A stretch of 64,000 bases of DNA from positions 186,001 through 250,000 of the forward strand of contig NW_026870492.1 in assembly GCF_963576545.1 (NCBI RefSeq). Reading direction: 5' to 3'. How positions within the stretch are numbered: the stretch's first letter is position 1; each line of letters opens with the position of its first letter. Positions 50,440-62,840 of the stretch are shown here, one piece after another. The notes below the pieces were generated by a model that had not been told where the DNA came from, made no database searches, and saw only the letters and a program-made list of their open reading frames with translations. Source of the stretch: Limanda limanda (lineage: Eukaryota; Chordata; Actinopteri; Pleuronectiformes; Pleuronectidae). Both the position numbers and the translations under genes were made by a program.

Positions 50440-53400
50440 CTTCCGAAAGTCGGAGAAGCTCAAGGATGGTACTGATCGATGCGCGCAACCCCATTTAGTG
50501 GGGGTAGAGCCTACTTGCAAGTCTCTCCGACCTTCACAAAAAAAGTTATTCAAGAATATCTCCTCAGATTTGGGGGAATTTCGTTGGTCGACCTCTTCCG
50601 AAGGTCGTACAAGCTCGGGGATGGTACCAATCGATCCGCAGGACCCAAATTAGTCCAGATGCAACCACTTTCCAAGTCTCTCCGACCTTCACAAAAAAAT
50701 TTATTCAAGAATATCTCTTTCTCCTATGTGCTTTCATCCCTAACCCTAACCCTAACCCTTCCGAAAGTCGGAGAAGCTCAAGGATGGTACTGATCGATGC
50801 GCGCAACCCCATTTAGTGGGGGTAGAGCCTACTTGCAAGTCTCTCCGACCTTCACAAAAAAAGTTATTCAAGAATATCTCCTCAGATTTGGGGGAATTTC
50901 GTCGGTCGACCTCTTCCGAAGGTCGTACAAGCTCGGGGATGGTACCAATCGATCTGCAGGACCCAAATTAGTCCAGATGCAACCACTTTCCAAGTCTCTC
51001 CGACCTTCACAAAAAAAGTTATTCAAGAATATCTCTTTCTCCTATGTGCTTTCATCCCTAACCCTAACCCTAACCCTTCCGAAAGTCGGAGAAGCTCAAG
51101 GATGGTACCGATCGATGCGCGCTACCCCATTTAGTGGGGGTAGAGCCTACTTGCAAGTCTCTCCGACCTTCACAAAAAAAGTTATTCAAGAATATCTCTT
51201 TCTCCTATGTGCTTTCATCCCTAACCCTAACCCTAACCCTTCCGAAAGTCGGAGAAGCTCAAGAATGGTACCGATCGATGCGCGCAACCCCATTTAGTGG
51301 GGGTAGAGCCTACTTGCAAGTCTCTCCGACCTTCACAAAAAAAGTTATTCAAGAATATCTCCTCAGATTTGGGGGAATTTCATCGGTCGACCTCTTCCGA
51401 AGGTCGTACAAGCTCGGGGATGGTACCAATCGATCCGCAGGACCCAAATTAGTCCAGATGCAACCACTTTCCAAGTCTCTCCGACCTTCACAAAAAACGT
51501 TATTCAAGAATATCTCTTTCTCCTATGTGCTTTCATCCCTAACCCTAACCCTAACCCTTCCGAAAGTCGGAGAAGCTCAAGGATGGTACCGATCGATGCG
51601 CGCTACCCCATTTAGTGGGGGTAGAGCCTACTTGCAAGTCTCTCCGACCTTCACAAAAAAAGTTATTCAAGAATATCTCTTTCTCCTATGTGCTTTCATC
51701 CCTAACCCTAACCCTAACCCTTCCGAAAGTCGAAGAAGCTCAAGGATGGTACCGATCGATGCGCGCAACCCCATTTAGTGGGGGTAGAGCCTACTTGCAA
51801 GTCTCTCCGACCTTCACAAAAAAAGTTATTCAAGAATATCTCCTCAGATTTGGGGGAATTTCGTCGGTCGACCTCTTCCGAAGGTCGTACAAGCTCGGGG
51901 ATGGTACCAATCGATCCGCAGGACCCAAATTAGTCCAGATGCAACCACTTTCCAAGTCTCTCCGACCTTCACAAAAAAAGTTATTCAAGAATATCTCTTT
52001 CTCCTATGTGCTTTCATCCCTAACCCTAACCCTAACCCTTCCGAAAGTCGGAGAAGCTCAAGGATGGTACCGATCGATGCGCGCTACCCCATTTAGTGGG
52101 GGTAGAGCCTACTTGCAAGTCTCTCCGACCTTCACAAAAAAAGTTATTCAAGAAAATCCCTTTCTCCTATGTGCTTTCATCCCTAACCCTAACCCTAACC
52201 CTTCCGAAAGTCGGAGAAGCTCAAGGATGGTACCGATCGATGCGCGCTACCCCATTTAGTGGGGGTAGAGCCTACTTGCAAGTCTCTCCGACCTTCACAA
52301 AAAAAGTTATTCAAGAATATCTCTTTCTCCTATGTGCTTTCATCCCTAACCCTAACCCTAACCCTTCCGAAAGTCGGAGAAGCTCAAGGATGGTACCGAT
52401 CGATGCGCGCTACCCCATTTAGTGGGGGTAGAGCCTACTTGCAAGTCTCTCCGACCTTCACAAAAAAAGTTATTCAAGAATATCTCTTTCTCCTATGTGC
52501 TTTCATCCCTAACCCTAACCCTAACCCTTCCGAAAGTCGGAGAAGCTCAAGGATGGTACTGATCGATGCGCGCAACCCCATTTAGTGGGGGTAGAGCCTA
52601 CTTGCAAGTCTCTCCGACCTTCACAAAAAAAGTTATTCAAGAATATCTCCTCAGATTTGGGGGAATTTCGTCGGTCGACCTCTTCCGAAGGTCGTACAAG
52701 CTCGGGGATGGTACCAATCGATCTGCAGGACCCAAATTAGTCCAGATGCAACCACTTTCCAAGTCTCTCCGACCTTCACAAAAAAAGTTATTCAAGAATA
52801 TCTCTTTCTCCTATGTGCTTTCATCCCTAACCCTAACCCTAACCCTTCCGAAAGTCGGAGAAGCTCAAGGATGGTACCGATCGATGCGCGCTACCCCATT
52901 TAGTGGGGGTAGAGCCTACTTGCAAGTCTCTCCGACCTTCACAAAAAAAGTTATTCAAGAATATCTCTTTCTCCTATGTGCTTTCATCCCTAACCCTAAC
53001 CCTAACCCTTCCGAAAGTCGAAGAAGCTCAAGGATGGTACCGATCGATGCGCGCAACCCCATTTAGTGGGGGTAGAGCCTACTTGCAAGTCTCTCCGACC
53101 TTCACAAAAAAAGTTATTCAAGAATATCTCCTCAGATTTGGGGGAATTTCGTCGGTCGACCTCTTCCGAAGGTCGTACAAGCTCGGGGATGGTACCAATC
53201 GATCCGCAGGACCCAAATTAGTCCAGATGCAACCACTTTCCAAGTCTCTCCGACCTTCACAAAAAAAGTTATTCAAGAATATCTCTTTCTCCTATGTGCT
53301 TTCATCCCTAACCCTAACCCTAACCCTTCCGAAAGTCGGAGAAGCTCAAGGATGGTACCGATCGATGCGCGCTACCCCATTTAGTGGGGGTAGAGCCTAC

Positions 53401-56392
53401 TTGCAAGTCTCTCCGACCTTCACAAAAAAAGTTATTCAAGAATATCTCTTTCTCCTATGTGCTTTCATCCCTAACCCTAACCCTTCCGAAAGTCGGAGAA
53501 GCTCAAGGATGGTACCGATCGATGCGCGCTACCCCATTTAGTGGGGGTAGAGCCTACTTGCAAGTCTCTCCGACCTTCACAAAAAAAGTTATTCAAGAAT
53601 ATCTCTTTCTCCTATGTGCTTTCATCCCTAACCCTAACCCTAACCCTTCCGAAAGTCGGAGAAGCTCAAGGATGGTACCGATCGATGCGCGCTACCCCAT
53701 TTAGTGGGGGTAGAGCCTACTTGCAAGTCTCTCCGACCTTCACAAAAAAAGTTATTCAAGAATATCTCTTTCTCCTATGTGCTTTCATCCCTAACCCTAA
53801 CCCTAACCCTTCCGAAAGTCGGAGAAGCTCAAGGATGGTACTGATCGATGCGCGCAACCCCATTTAGTGGGGGTAGAGCCTACTTGCAAGTCTCTCCGAC
53901 CTTCACAAAAAAAGTTATTCAAGAATATCTCCTCAGATTTGGGGGAATTTCGTCGGTCGACCTCTTCCGAAGGTCGTACAAGCTCGGGGATGGTACCAAT
54001 CGATCTGCAGGACCCAAATTAGTCCAGATGCAACCACTTTCCAAGTCTCTCCGACCTTCACAAAAAAAGTTATTCAAGAATATCTCTTTCTCCTATGTGC
54101 TTTCATCCCTAACCCTAACCCTAACCCTTCCGAAAGTCGGAGAAGCTCAAGGATGGTACCGATCGATGCGCGCTACCCCATTTAGTGGGGGTAGAGCCTA
54201 CTTGCAAGTCTCTCCGACCTTCACAAAAAAAGTTATTCAAGAATATCTCTTTCTCCTATGTGCTTTCATCCCTAACCCTAACCCTAACCCTTCCGAAAGT
54301 CGAAGAAGCTCAAGGATGGTACCGATCGATGCGCGCAACCCCATTTAGTGGGGGTAGAGCCTACTTGCAAGTCTCTCCGACCTTCACAAAAAAAGTTATT
54401 CAAGAATATCTCCTCAGATTTGGGGGAATTTCGTCGGTCGACCTCTTCCGAAGGTCGTACAAGCTCGGGGATGGTACCAATCGATCCGCAGGACCCAAAT
54501 TAGTCCAGATGCAACCACTTTCCAAGTCTCTCCGACCTTCACAAAAAAAGTTATTCAAGAATATCTCTTTCTCCTATGTGCTTTCATCCCTAACCCTAAC
54601 CCTAACCCTTCCGAAAGTCGGAGAAGCTCAAGGATGGTACCGATCGATGCGCGCTACCCCATTTAGTGGGGGTAGAGCCTACTTGCAAGTCTCTCCGACC
54701 TTCACAAAAAAAGTTATTCAAGAATATCTCTTTCTCCTATGTGCTTTCATCCCTAACCCTAACCCTAACCCTTCCGAAAGTCGGAGAAGCTCAAGGATGG
54801 TACCGATCGATGCGCGCTACCCCATTTAGTGGGGGTAGAGCCTACTTGCAAGTCTCTCCGACCTTCACAAAAAAAGTTATTCAAGAATATCTCTTTCTCC
54901 TATGTGCTTTCATCCCTAACCCTAACCCTAACCCTTCCGAAAGTCGGAGAAGCTCAAGGATGGTACCGATCGATGCGCGCTACCCCATTTAGTGGGGGTA
55001 GAGCCTACTTGCAAGTCTCTCCGACCTTCACAAAAAAAGTTATTCAAGAATATCTCTTTCTCCTATGTGCTTTCATCCCTAACCCTAACCCTAACCCTTC
55101 CGAAAGTCGGAGAAGCTCAAGGATGGTACTGATCGATGCGCGCAACCCCATTTAGTGGGGGTAGAGCCTACTTGCAAGTCTCTCCGACCTTCACAAAAAA
55201 AGTTATTCAAGAATATCTCCTCAGATTTGGGGGAATTTCGTTGGTCGACCTCTTCCGAAGGTCGTACAAGCTCGGGGATGGTACCAATCGATCCGCAGGA
55301 CCCAAATTAGTCCAGATGCAACCACTTTCCAAGTCTCTCCGACCTTCACAAAAAAAGTTATTCAAGAATATCTCTTTCTCCTATGTGCTTTCATCCCTAA
55401 CCCTAACCCTAACCCTTCCGAAAGTCGGAGAAGCTCAAGGATGGTACCGATCGATGCGCGCTACCCCATTTAGTGGGGGTAGAGCCTACTTGCAAGTCTC
55501 TCCGACCTTCACAAAAAAAGTTATTCAAGAATATCTCTTTCTCCTATGTGCTTTCATCCCTAACCCTAACCCTAACCCTTCCGAAAGTCGGAGAAGCTCA
55601 AGGATGGTACCGATCGATGCGCGCTACCCCATTTAGTGGGGGTAGAGCCTACTTGCAAGTCTCTCCGACCTTCACAAAAAAAGTTATTCAAGAATATCTC
55701 TTTCTCCTATGTGCTTTCATCCCTAACCCTAACCCTAACCCTTCCGAAAGTCGGAGAAGCTCAAGGATGGTACCGATCGATGCGCGCTACCCCATTTAGT
55801 GGGGGTAGAGCCTACTTGCAAGTCTCTCCGACCTTCACAAAAAAAGTTATTCAAGAATATCTCTTTCTCCTATGTGCTTTCATCCCTAACCCTAACCCTA
55901 ACCCTTCCGAAAGTCGGAGAAGCTCAAGGATGGTACCGATCGATGCGCGCTACCCCATTTAGTGGGGGTAGAGCCTACTTGCAAGTCTCTCCGACCTTCA
56001 CAAAAAAAGTTATTCAAGAATATCTCTTTCTCCTATGTGCTTTCATCCCTAACCCTAACCCTAACCCTTCCGAAAGTCGGAGAAGCTCAAGGATGGTACC
56101 GATCGATGCGCGCTACCCCATTTAGTGGGGGTAGAGCCTACTTGCAAGTCTCTCCGACCTTCACAAAAAAAGTTATTCAAGAATATCTCTTTCTCCTATG
56201 TGCTTTCATCCCTAACCCTAACCCTAACCCTTCCGAAAGTCGGAGAAGCTCAAGGATGGTACCGATCGATGCGCGCTACCCCATTTAGTGGGGGTAGAGC
56301 CTACTTGCAAGTCTCTCCGACCTTCACAAAAAAAGTTATTCAAGAATATCTCTTTCTCCTATGTGCTTTCATCCCTAACCCTAACCCTAACC
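50440..56392 (+). repeat. Large HOR block 2 (5953 bp)
   Basis: Order: L L S [LSLSSS] [LSL S157 SS] [LSLSSS] L SSSSSS. It opens with AATTTATTC (near 50698), then CAAGAATGG (near 51262), TTCATCGG (near 51379) and AACGTTATTC (near 51497). It ends in the longest S run of the window (six). Its single S157 (tract at 53469) is the only contracted tract right of 39 kb. Confidence 0.86.
51239..55096 (+). repeat. Three tandem 1288 bp modules
   Basis: Modules at 51239-52526, 52527-53808 (1282 bp, one S157) and 53809-55096. Each is L S L S S S with GTCGAAGAAGC opening the second L. The first L of modules two and three has CTGCAG; in module one it is replaced by the TTCATCGG/AACGTT L. There are twelve complete L S L S S S modules right of 39 kb. 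Confidence 0.85.
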
Positions 56393-56710
56393 CTTCCGAA
56401 AGTCGGAGAAGCTCAAGGATGGTACTGATCGATGCGCGCAACCCCATTTAGTGGGGGTAGAGCCTACTTGCAAGTCTCTCCGACCTTCACAAAAAAAGTT
56501 ATTCAAGAATATCTCCTCAGATTTGGGGGAATTTCGTTGGTCGACCTCTTCCGAAGGTCGTACAAGCTCGGGGATGGTACCAATCGATCCGCAGGACCCA
56601 AATTAGTCCAGATGCAACCACTTTCCAAGTCTCTCCGACCTTCACAAAAAAATTTATTCAAGAATATCTCTTTCTCCTATGTGCTTTCATCCCTAACCCT
56701 AACCCTAACC

Positions 56711-59700
56711 CTTCCGAAAGTCGGAGAAGCTCAAGGATGGTACTGATCGATGCGCGCAACCCCATTTAGTGGGGGTAGAGCCTACTTGCAAGTCTCTCCG
56801 ACCTTCACAAAAAAAGTTATTCAAGAATATCTCCTCAGATTTGGGGGAATTTCGTCGGTCGACCTCTTCCGAAGGTCGTACAAGCTCGGGGATGGTACCA
56901 ATCGATCTGCAGGACCCAAATTAGTCCAGATGCAACCACTTTCCAAGTCTCTCCGACCTTCACAAAAAAAGTTATTCAAGAATATCTCTTTCTCCTATGT
57001 GCTTTCATCCCTAACCCTAACCCTAACCCTTCCGAAAGTCGGAGAAGCTCAAGGATGGTACCGATCGATGCGCGCTACCCCATTTAGTGGGGGTAGAGCC
57101 TACTTGCAAGTCTCTCCGACCTTCACAAAAAAAGTTATTCAAGAATATCTCTTTCTCCTATGTGCTTTCATCCCTAACCCTAACCCTAACCCTTCCGAAA
57201 GTCGGAGAAGCTCAAGAATGGTACCGATCGATGCGCGCAACCCCATTTAGTGGGGGTAGAGCCTACTTGCAAGTCTCTCCGACCTTCACAAAAAAAGTTA
57301 TTCAAGAATATCTCCTCAGATTTGGGGGAATTTCATCGGTCGACCTCTTCCGAAGGTCGTACAAGCTCGGGGATGGTACCAATCGATCCGCAGGACCCAA
57401 ATTAGTCCAGATGCAACCACTTTCCAAGTCTCTCCGACCTTCACAAAAAACGTTATTCAAGAATATCTCTTTCTCCTATGTGCTTTCATCCCTAACCCTA
57501 ACCCTAACCCTTCCGAAAGTCGGAGAAGCTCAAGGATGGTACCGATCGATGCGCGCTACCCCATTTAGTGGGGGTAATGCCTACTTGCAAGTCTCTCCGA
57601 CCTTCACAAAAAAAGTTATTCAAGAATATCTCTTTCTCCTATGTGCTTTCATCCCTAACCCTAACCCTAACCCTTCCGAAAGTCGGAGAAGCTCAAGGAT
57701 GGTACCGATCGATGCGCGCTACCCCATTTAGTGGGGGTAGAGCCTACTTGCAAGTCTCTCCGACCTTCACAAAAAAAGTTATTCAAGAATATCTCTTTCT
57801 CCTATGTGCTTTCATCCCTAACCCTAACCCTAACCCTTCCGAAAGTCGGAGAAGCTCAAGGATGGTACCGATCGATGCGCGCTACCCCATTTAGTGGGGG
57901 TAGAGCCTACTTGCAAGTCTCTCCGACCTTCACAAAAAAAGTTATTCAAGAATATCTCTTTCTCCTATGTGCTTTCATCCCTAACCCTAACCCTAACCCT
58001 TCCGAAAGTCGGAGAAGCTCAAGGATGGTACTGATCGATGCGCGCAACCCCATTTAGTGGGGGTAGAGCCTACTTGCAAGTCTCTCCGACCTTCACAAAA
58101 AAAGTTATTCAAGAATATCTCCTCAGATTTGGGGGAATTTCGTCGGTCGACCTCTTCCGAAGGTCGTACAAGCTCGGGGATGGTACCAATCGATCTGCAG
58201 GACCCAAATTAGTCCAGATGCAACCACTTTCCAAGTCTCTCCGACCTTCACAAAAAAAGTTATTCAAGAATATCTCTTTCTCCTATGTGCTTTCATCCCT
58301 AACCCTAACCCTAACCCTTCCGAAAGTCGGAGAAGCTCAAGGATGGTACCGATCGATGCGCGCTACCCCATTTAGTGGGGGTAGAGCCTACTTGCAAGTC
58401 TCTCCGACCTTCACAAAAAAAGTTATTCAAGAATATCTCTTTCTCCTATGTGCTTTCATCCCTAACCCTAACCCTAACCCTTCCGAAAGTCGAAGAAGCT
58501 CAAGGATGGTACCGATCGATGCGCGCAACCCCATTTAGTGGGGGTAGAGCCTACTTGCAAGTCTCTCCGACCTTCACAAAAAAAGTTATTCAAGAATATC
58601 TCCTCAGATTTGGGGGAATTTCGTCGGTCGACCTCTTCCGAAGGTCGTACAAGCTCGGGGATGGTACCAATCGATCCGCAGGACCCAAATTAGTCCAGAT
58701 GCAACCACTTTCCAAGTCTCTCCGACCTTCACAAAAAAAGTTATTCAAGAATATCTCTTTCTCCTATGTGCTTTCATCCCTAACCCTAACCCTAACCCTT
58801 CCGAAAGTCGGAGAAGCTCAAGGATGGTACCGATCGATGCGCGCTACCCCATTTAGTGGGGGTAGAGCCTACTTGCAAGTCTCTCCGACCTTCACAAAAA
58901 AAGTTATTCAAGAATATCTCTTTCTCCTATGTGCTTTCATCCCTAACCCTAACCCTAACCCTTCCGAAAGTCGGAGAAGCTCAAGGATGGTACCGATCGA
59001 TGCGCGCTACCCCATTTAGTGGGGGTAGAGCCTACTTGCAAGTCTCTACGACCTTCACAAAAAAAGTTATTCAAGAATATCTCTTTCTCCTATGTGCTTT
59101 CATCCCTAACCCTAACCCTAACCCTTCCGAAAGTCGGAGAAGCTCAAGGATGGTACCGATCGATGCGCGCTACCCCATTTAGTGGGGGTAGAGCCTACTT
59201 GCAAGTCTCTCCGACCTTCACAAAAAAAGTTATTCAAGAATATCTCTTTCTCCTATGTGCTTTCATCCCTAACCCTAACCCTAACCCTTCCGAAAGTCGG
59301 AGAAGCTCAAGGATGGTACTGATCGATGCGCGCAACCCCATTTAGTGGGGGTAGAGCCTACTTGCAAGTCTCTCCGACCTTCACAAAAAAAGTTATTCAA
59401 GAATATCTCCTCAGATTTGGGGGAATTTCGTCGGTCGACCTCTTCCGAAGGTCGTACAAGCTCGGGGATGGTACCAATCGATCTGCAGGACCCAAATTAG
59501 TCCAGATGCAACCACTTTCCAAGTCTCTCCGACCTTCACAAAAAAAGTTATTCAAGAATATCTCTTTCTCCTATGTGCTTTCATCCCTAACCCTAACCCT
59601 AACCCTTCCGAAAGTCGGAGAAGCTCAAGGATGGTACCGATCGATGCGCGCTACCCCATTTAGTGGGGGTAGAGCCTACTTGCAAGTCTCTCCGACCTTC

Positions 59701-60574
59701 ACAAAAAAAGTTATTCAAGAATATCTCTTTCTCCTATGTGCTTTCATCCCTAACCCTAACCCTAACCCTTCCGAAAGTCGAAGAAGCTCAAGGATGGTAC
59801 CGATCGATGCGCGCAACCCCATTTAGTGGGGGTAGAGCCTACTTGCAAGTCTCTCCGACCTTCACAAAAAAAGTTATTCAAGAATATCTCCTCAGATTTG
59901 GGGGAATTTCGTCGGTCGACCTCTTCCGAAGGTCGTACAAGCTCGGGGATGGTACCAATCGATCCGCAGGACCCAAATTAGTCCAGATGCAACCACTTTC
60001 CAAGTCTCTCCGACCTTCACAAAAAAAGTTATTCAAGAATATCTCTTTCTCCTATGTGCTTTCATCCCTAACCCTAACCCTAACCCTTCCGAAAGTCGGA
60101 GAAGCTCAAGGATGGTACCGATCGATGCGCGCTACCACATTTAGTGGGGGTAGAGCCTACTTGCAAGTCTCTCCGACCTTCACAAAAAAAGTTATTCAAG
60201 AATATCTCTTTCTCCTATGTGCTTTCATCCCTAACCCTAACCCTAACCCTTCCGAAAGTCGGAGAAGCTCAAGGATGGTACCGATCGATGCGCGCTACCC
60301 CATTTAGTGGGGGTAGAGCCTACTTGCAAGTCTCTCCGACCTTCACAAAAAAAGTTATTCAAGAATATCTCTTTCTCCTATGTGCTTTCATCCCTAACCC
60401 TAACCCTAACCCTTCCGAAAGTCGGAGAAGCTCAAGGATGGTACCGATCGATGCGCGCTACCCCATTTAGTGGGGGTAGAGCCTACTTGCAAGTCTCTCC
60501 GACCTTCACAAAAAAAGTTATTCAAGAATATCTCTTTCTCCTATGTGCTTTCATCCCTAACCCTAACCCTAACC
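56711..60574 (+). repeat. Three tandem 1288 bp modules
   Basis: Modules at 56711-57998, 57999-59286 and 59287-60574, each L S L S S S with CTGCAG in the first L. The first module has the CAAGAATGG/AACGTT second L; the other two have GTCGAAGAAGC. Other modules start at 39337, 41424, 43030, 44636, 45924 and 48019. Confidence 0.86.
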
Positions 60575-62840
60575 CTTCCGAAAGTCGGAGAAGCTCAAGG
60601 ATGGTACTGATCGATGCGCGCAACCCCATTTAGTGGGGGTAGAGCCTACTTGCAAGTCTCTCCGACCTTCACAAAAAAAGTTATTCAAGAATATCTCCTC
60701 AGATTTGGGGGAATTTCGTTGGTCGACCTCTTCCGAAGGTCGTACAAGCTCGGGGATGGTACCAATCGATCCGCAGGACCCAAATTAGTCCAGATGCAAC
60801 CACTTTCCAAGTCTCTCCGACCTTCACAAAAAAAGTTATTCAAGAATATCTCTTTCTCCTATGTGCTTTCATCCCTAACCCTAACCCTAACCCTTCCGAA
60901 AGTCGGAGAAGCTCAAGGATGGTACCGATCGATGCGCGCTACCCCATTTAGTGGGGGTAGAGCCTACTTGCAAGTCTCTCCGACCTTCACAAAAAAAGTT
61001 ATTCAAGAATATCTCTTTCTCCTATGTGCTTTCATCCCTAACCCTAACCCTAACCCTTCCGAAAGTCGGAGAAGCTCAAGGATGGTACCGATCGATGCGC
61101 GCTACCCCATTTAGTGGGGGTAGAGCCTACTTGCAAGTCTCTCCGACCTTCACAAAAAAAGTTATTCAAGAATATCTCTTTCTCCTATGTGCTTTCATCC
61201 CTAACCCTAACCCTAACCCTTCCGAAAGTCGGAGAAGCTCAAGGATGGTACCGATCGATGCGCGCTACCCCATTTAGTGGGGGTAGAGCCTACTTGCAAG
61301 TCTCTCCGACCTTCACAAAAAAAGTTATTCAAGAATATCTCTTTCTCCTATGTGCTTTCATCCCTAACCCTAACCCTAACCCTTCCGAAAGTCGGAGAAG
61401 CTCAAGGATGGTACCGATCGATGCGCGCTACCCCATTTAGTGGGGGTAGAGCCTACTTGCAAGTCTCTCCGACCTTCACAAAAAAAGTTATTCAAGAATA
61501 TCTCTTTCTCCTATGTGCTTTCATCCCTAACCCTAACCCTAACCCTTCCGAAAGTCGGAGAAGCTCAAGGATGGTACCGATCGATGCGCGCTACCCCATT
61601 TAGTGGGGGTAGAGCCTACTTGCAAGTCTCTCCGACCTTCACAAAAAAAGTTATTCAAGAATATCTCTTTCTCCTATGTGCTTTCATCCCTAACCCTAAC
61701 CCTAACCCTTCCGAAAGTCGGAGAAGCTCAAGGATGGTACTGATCGATGCGCGCAACCCCATTTAGTGGGGGTAGAGCCTACTTGCAAGTCTCTCCGACC
61801 TTCACAAAAAAAGTTATTCAAGAATATCTCCTCAGATTTGGGGGAATTTCGTTGGTCGACCTCTTCCGAAGGTCGTACAAGCTCGGGGATGGTACCAATC
61901 GATCCGCAGGACCCAAATTAGTCCAGATGCAACCACTTTCCAAGTCTCTCCGACCTTCACAAAAAAAGTTATTCAAGAATATCTCTTTCTCCTATGTGCT
62001 TTCATCCCTAACCCTAACCCTAACCCTTCCGAAAGTCGGAGAAGCTCAAGGATGGTACCGATCGATGCGCGCTACCCCATTTAGTGGGGGTAGAGCCTAC
62101 TTGCAAGTCTCTCCGACCTTCACAAAAAAAGTTATTCAAGAATATCTCTTTCTCCTATGTGCTTTCATCCCTAACCCTAACCCTAACCCTTCCGAAAGTC
62201 GGAGAAGCTCAAGGATGGTACCGATCGATGCGCGCTACCCCATTTAGTGGGGGTAGAGCCTACTTGCAAGTCTCTCCGACCTTCACAAAAAAAGTTATTC
62301 AAGAATATCTCTTTCTCCTATGTGCTTTCATCCCTAACCCTAACCCTAACCCTTCCGAAAGTCGGAGAAGCTCAAGGATGGTACCGATCGATGCGCGCTA
62401 CCCCATTTAGTGGGGGTAGAGCCTACTTGCAAGTCTCTCCGACCTTCACAAAAAAAGTTATTCAAGAATATCTCTTTCTCCTATGTGCTTTCATCCCTAA
62501 CCCTAACCCTAACCCTTCCGAAAGTCGGAGAAGCTCAAGGATGGTACCGATCGATGCGCGCTACCCCATTTAGTGGGGGTAGAGCCTACTTGCAAGTCTC
62601 TCCGACCTTCACAAAAAAAGTTATTCAAGAATATCTCTTTCTCCTATGTGCTTTCATCCCTAACCCTAACCCTAACCCTTCCGAAAGTCGGAGAAGCTCA
62701 AGGATGGTACCGATCGATGCGCGCTACCCCATTTAGTGGGGGTAGAGCCTACTTGCAAGTCTCTCCGACCTTCACAAAAAAAGTTATTCAAGAATATCTC
62801 TTTCTCCTATGTGCTTTCATCCCTAACCCTAACCCTAACC
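60575..62840 (+). repeat. 1133 bp HOR (L S S S S S), two tandem copies
   Basis: Copies at 60575-61707 and 61708-62840, identical by eye. The L of each has CGTTGGTC instead of CGTCGGTC. The same L plus S-run occurs at 49307-50439 (five S) and 55097-56392 (six S). A CGTTGGTC L always heads these S runs and also opens blocks 2, 3 and 4. Confidence 0.88.

Larger units (their letters stand above)
56393..62840 (+). repeat. Large HOR block 3 (6448 bp)
   Basis: Order: L [LSLSSS] [LSLSSS] [LSLSSS] LSSSSS LSSSSS. It opens with the same AATTTATTC, CAAGAATGG, TTCATCGG, AACGTTATTC series as blocks 2 and 4. Private changes are GGGGGTAATGCC near 57574, TCTCTACGACC near 59043 and CTACCACATTT near 60133. Confidence 0.87.
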
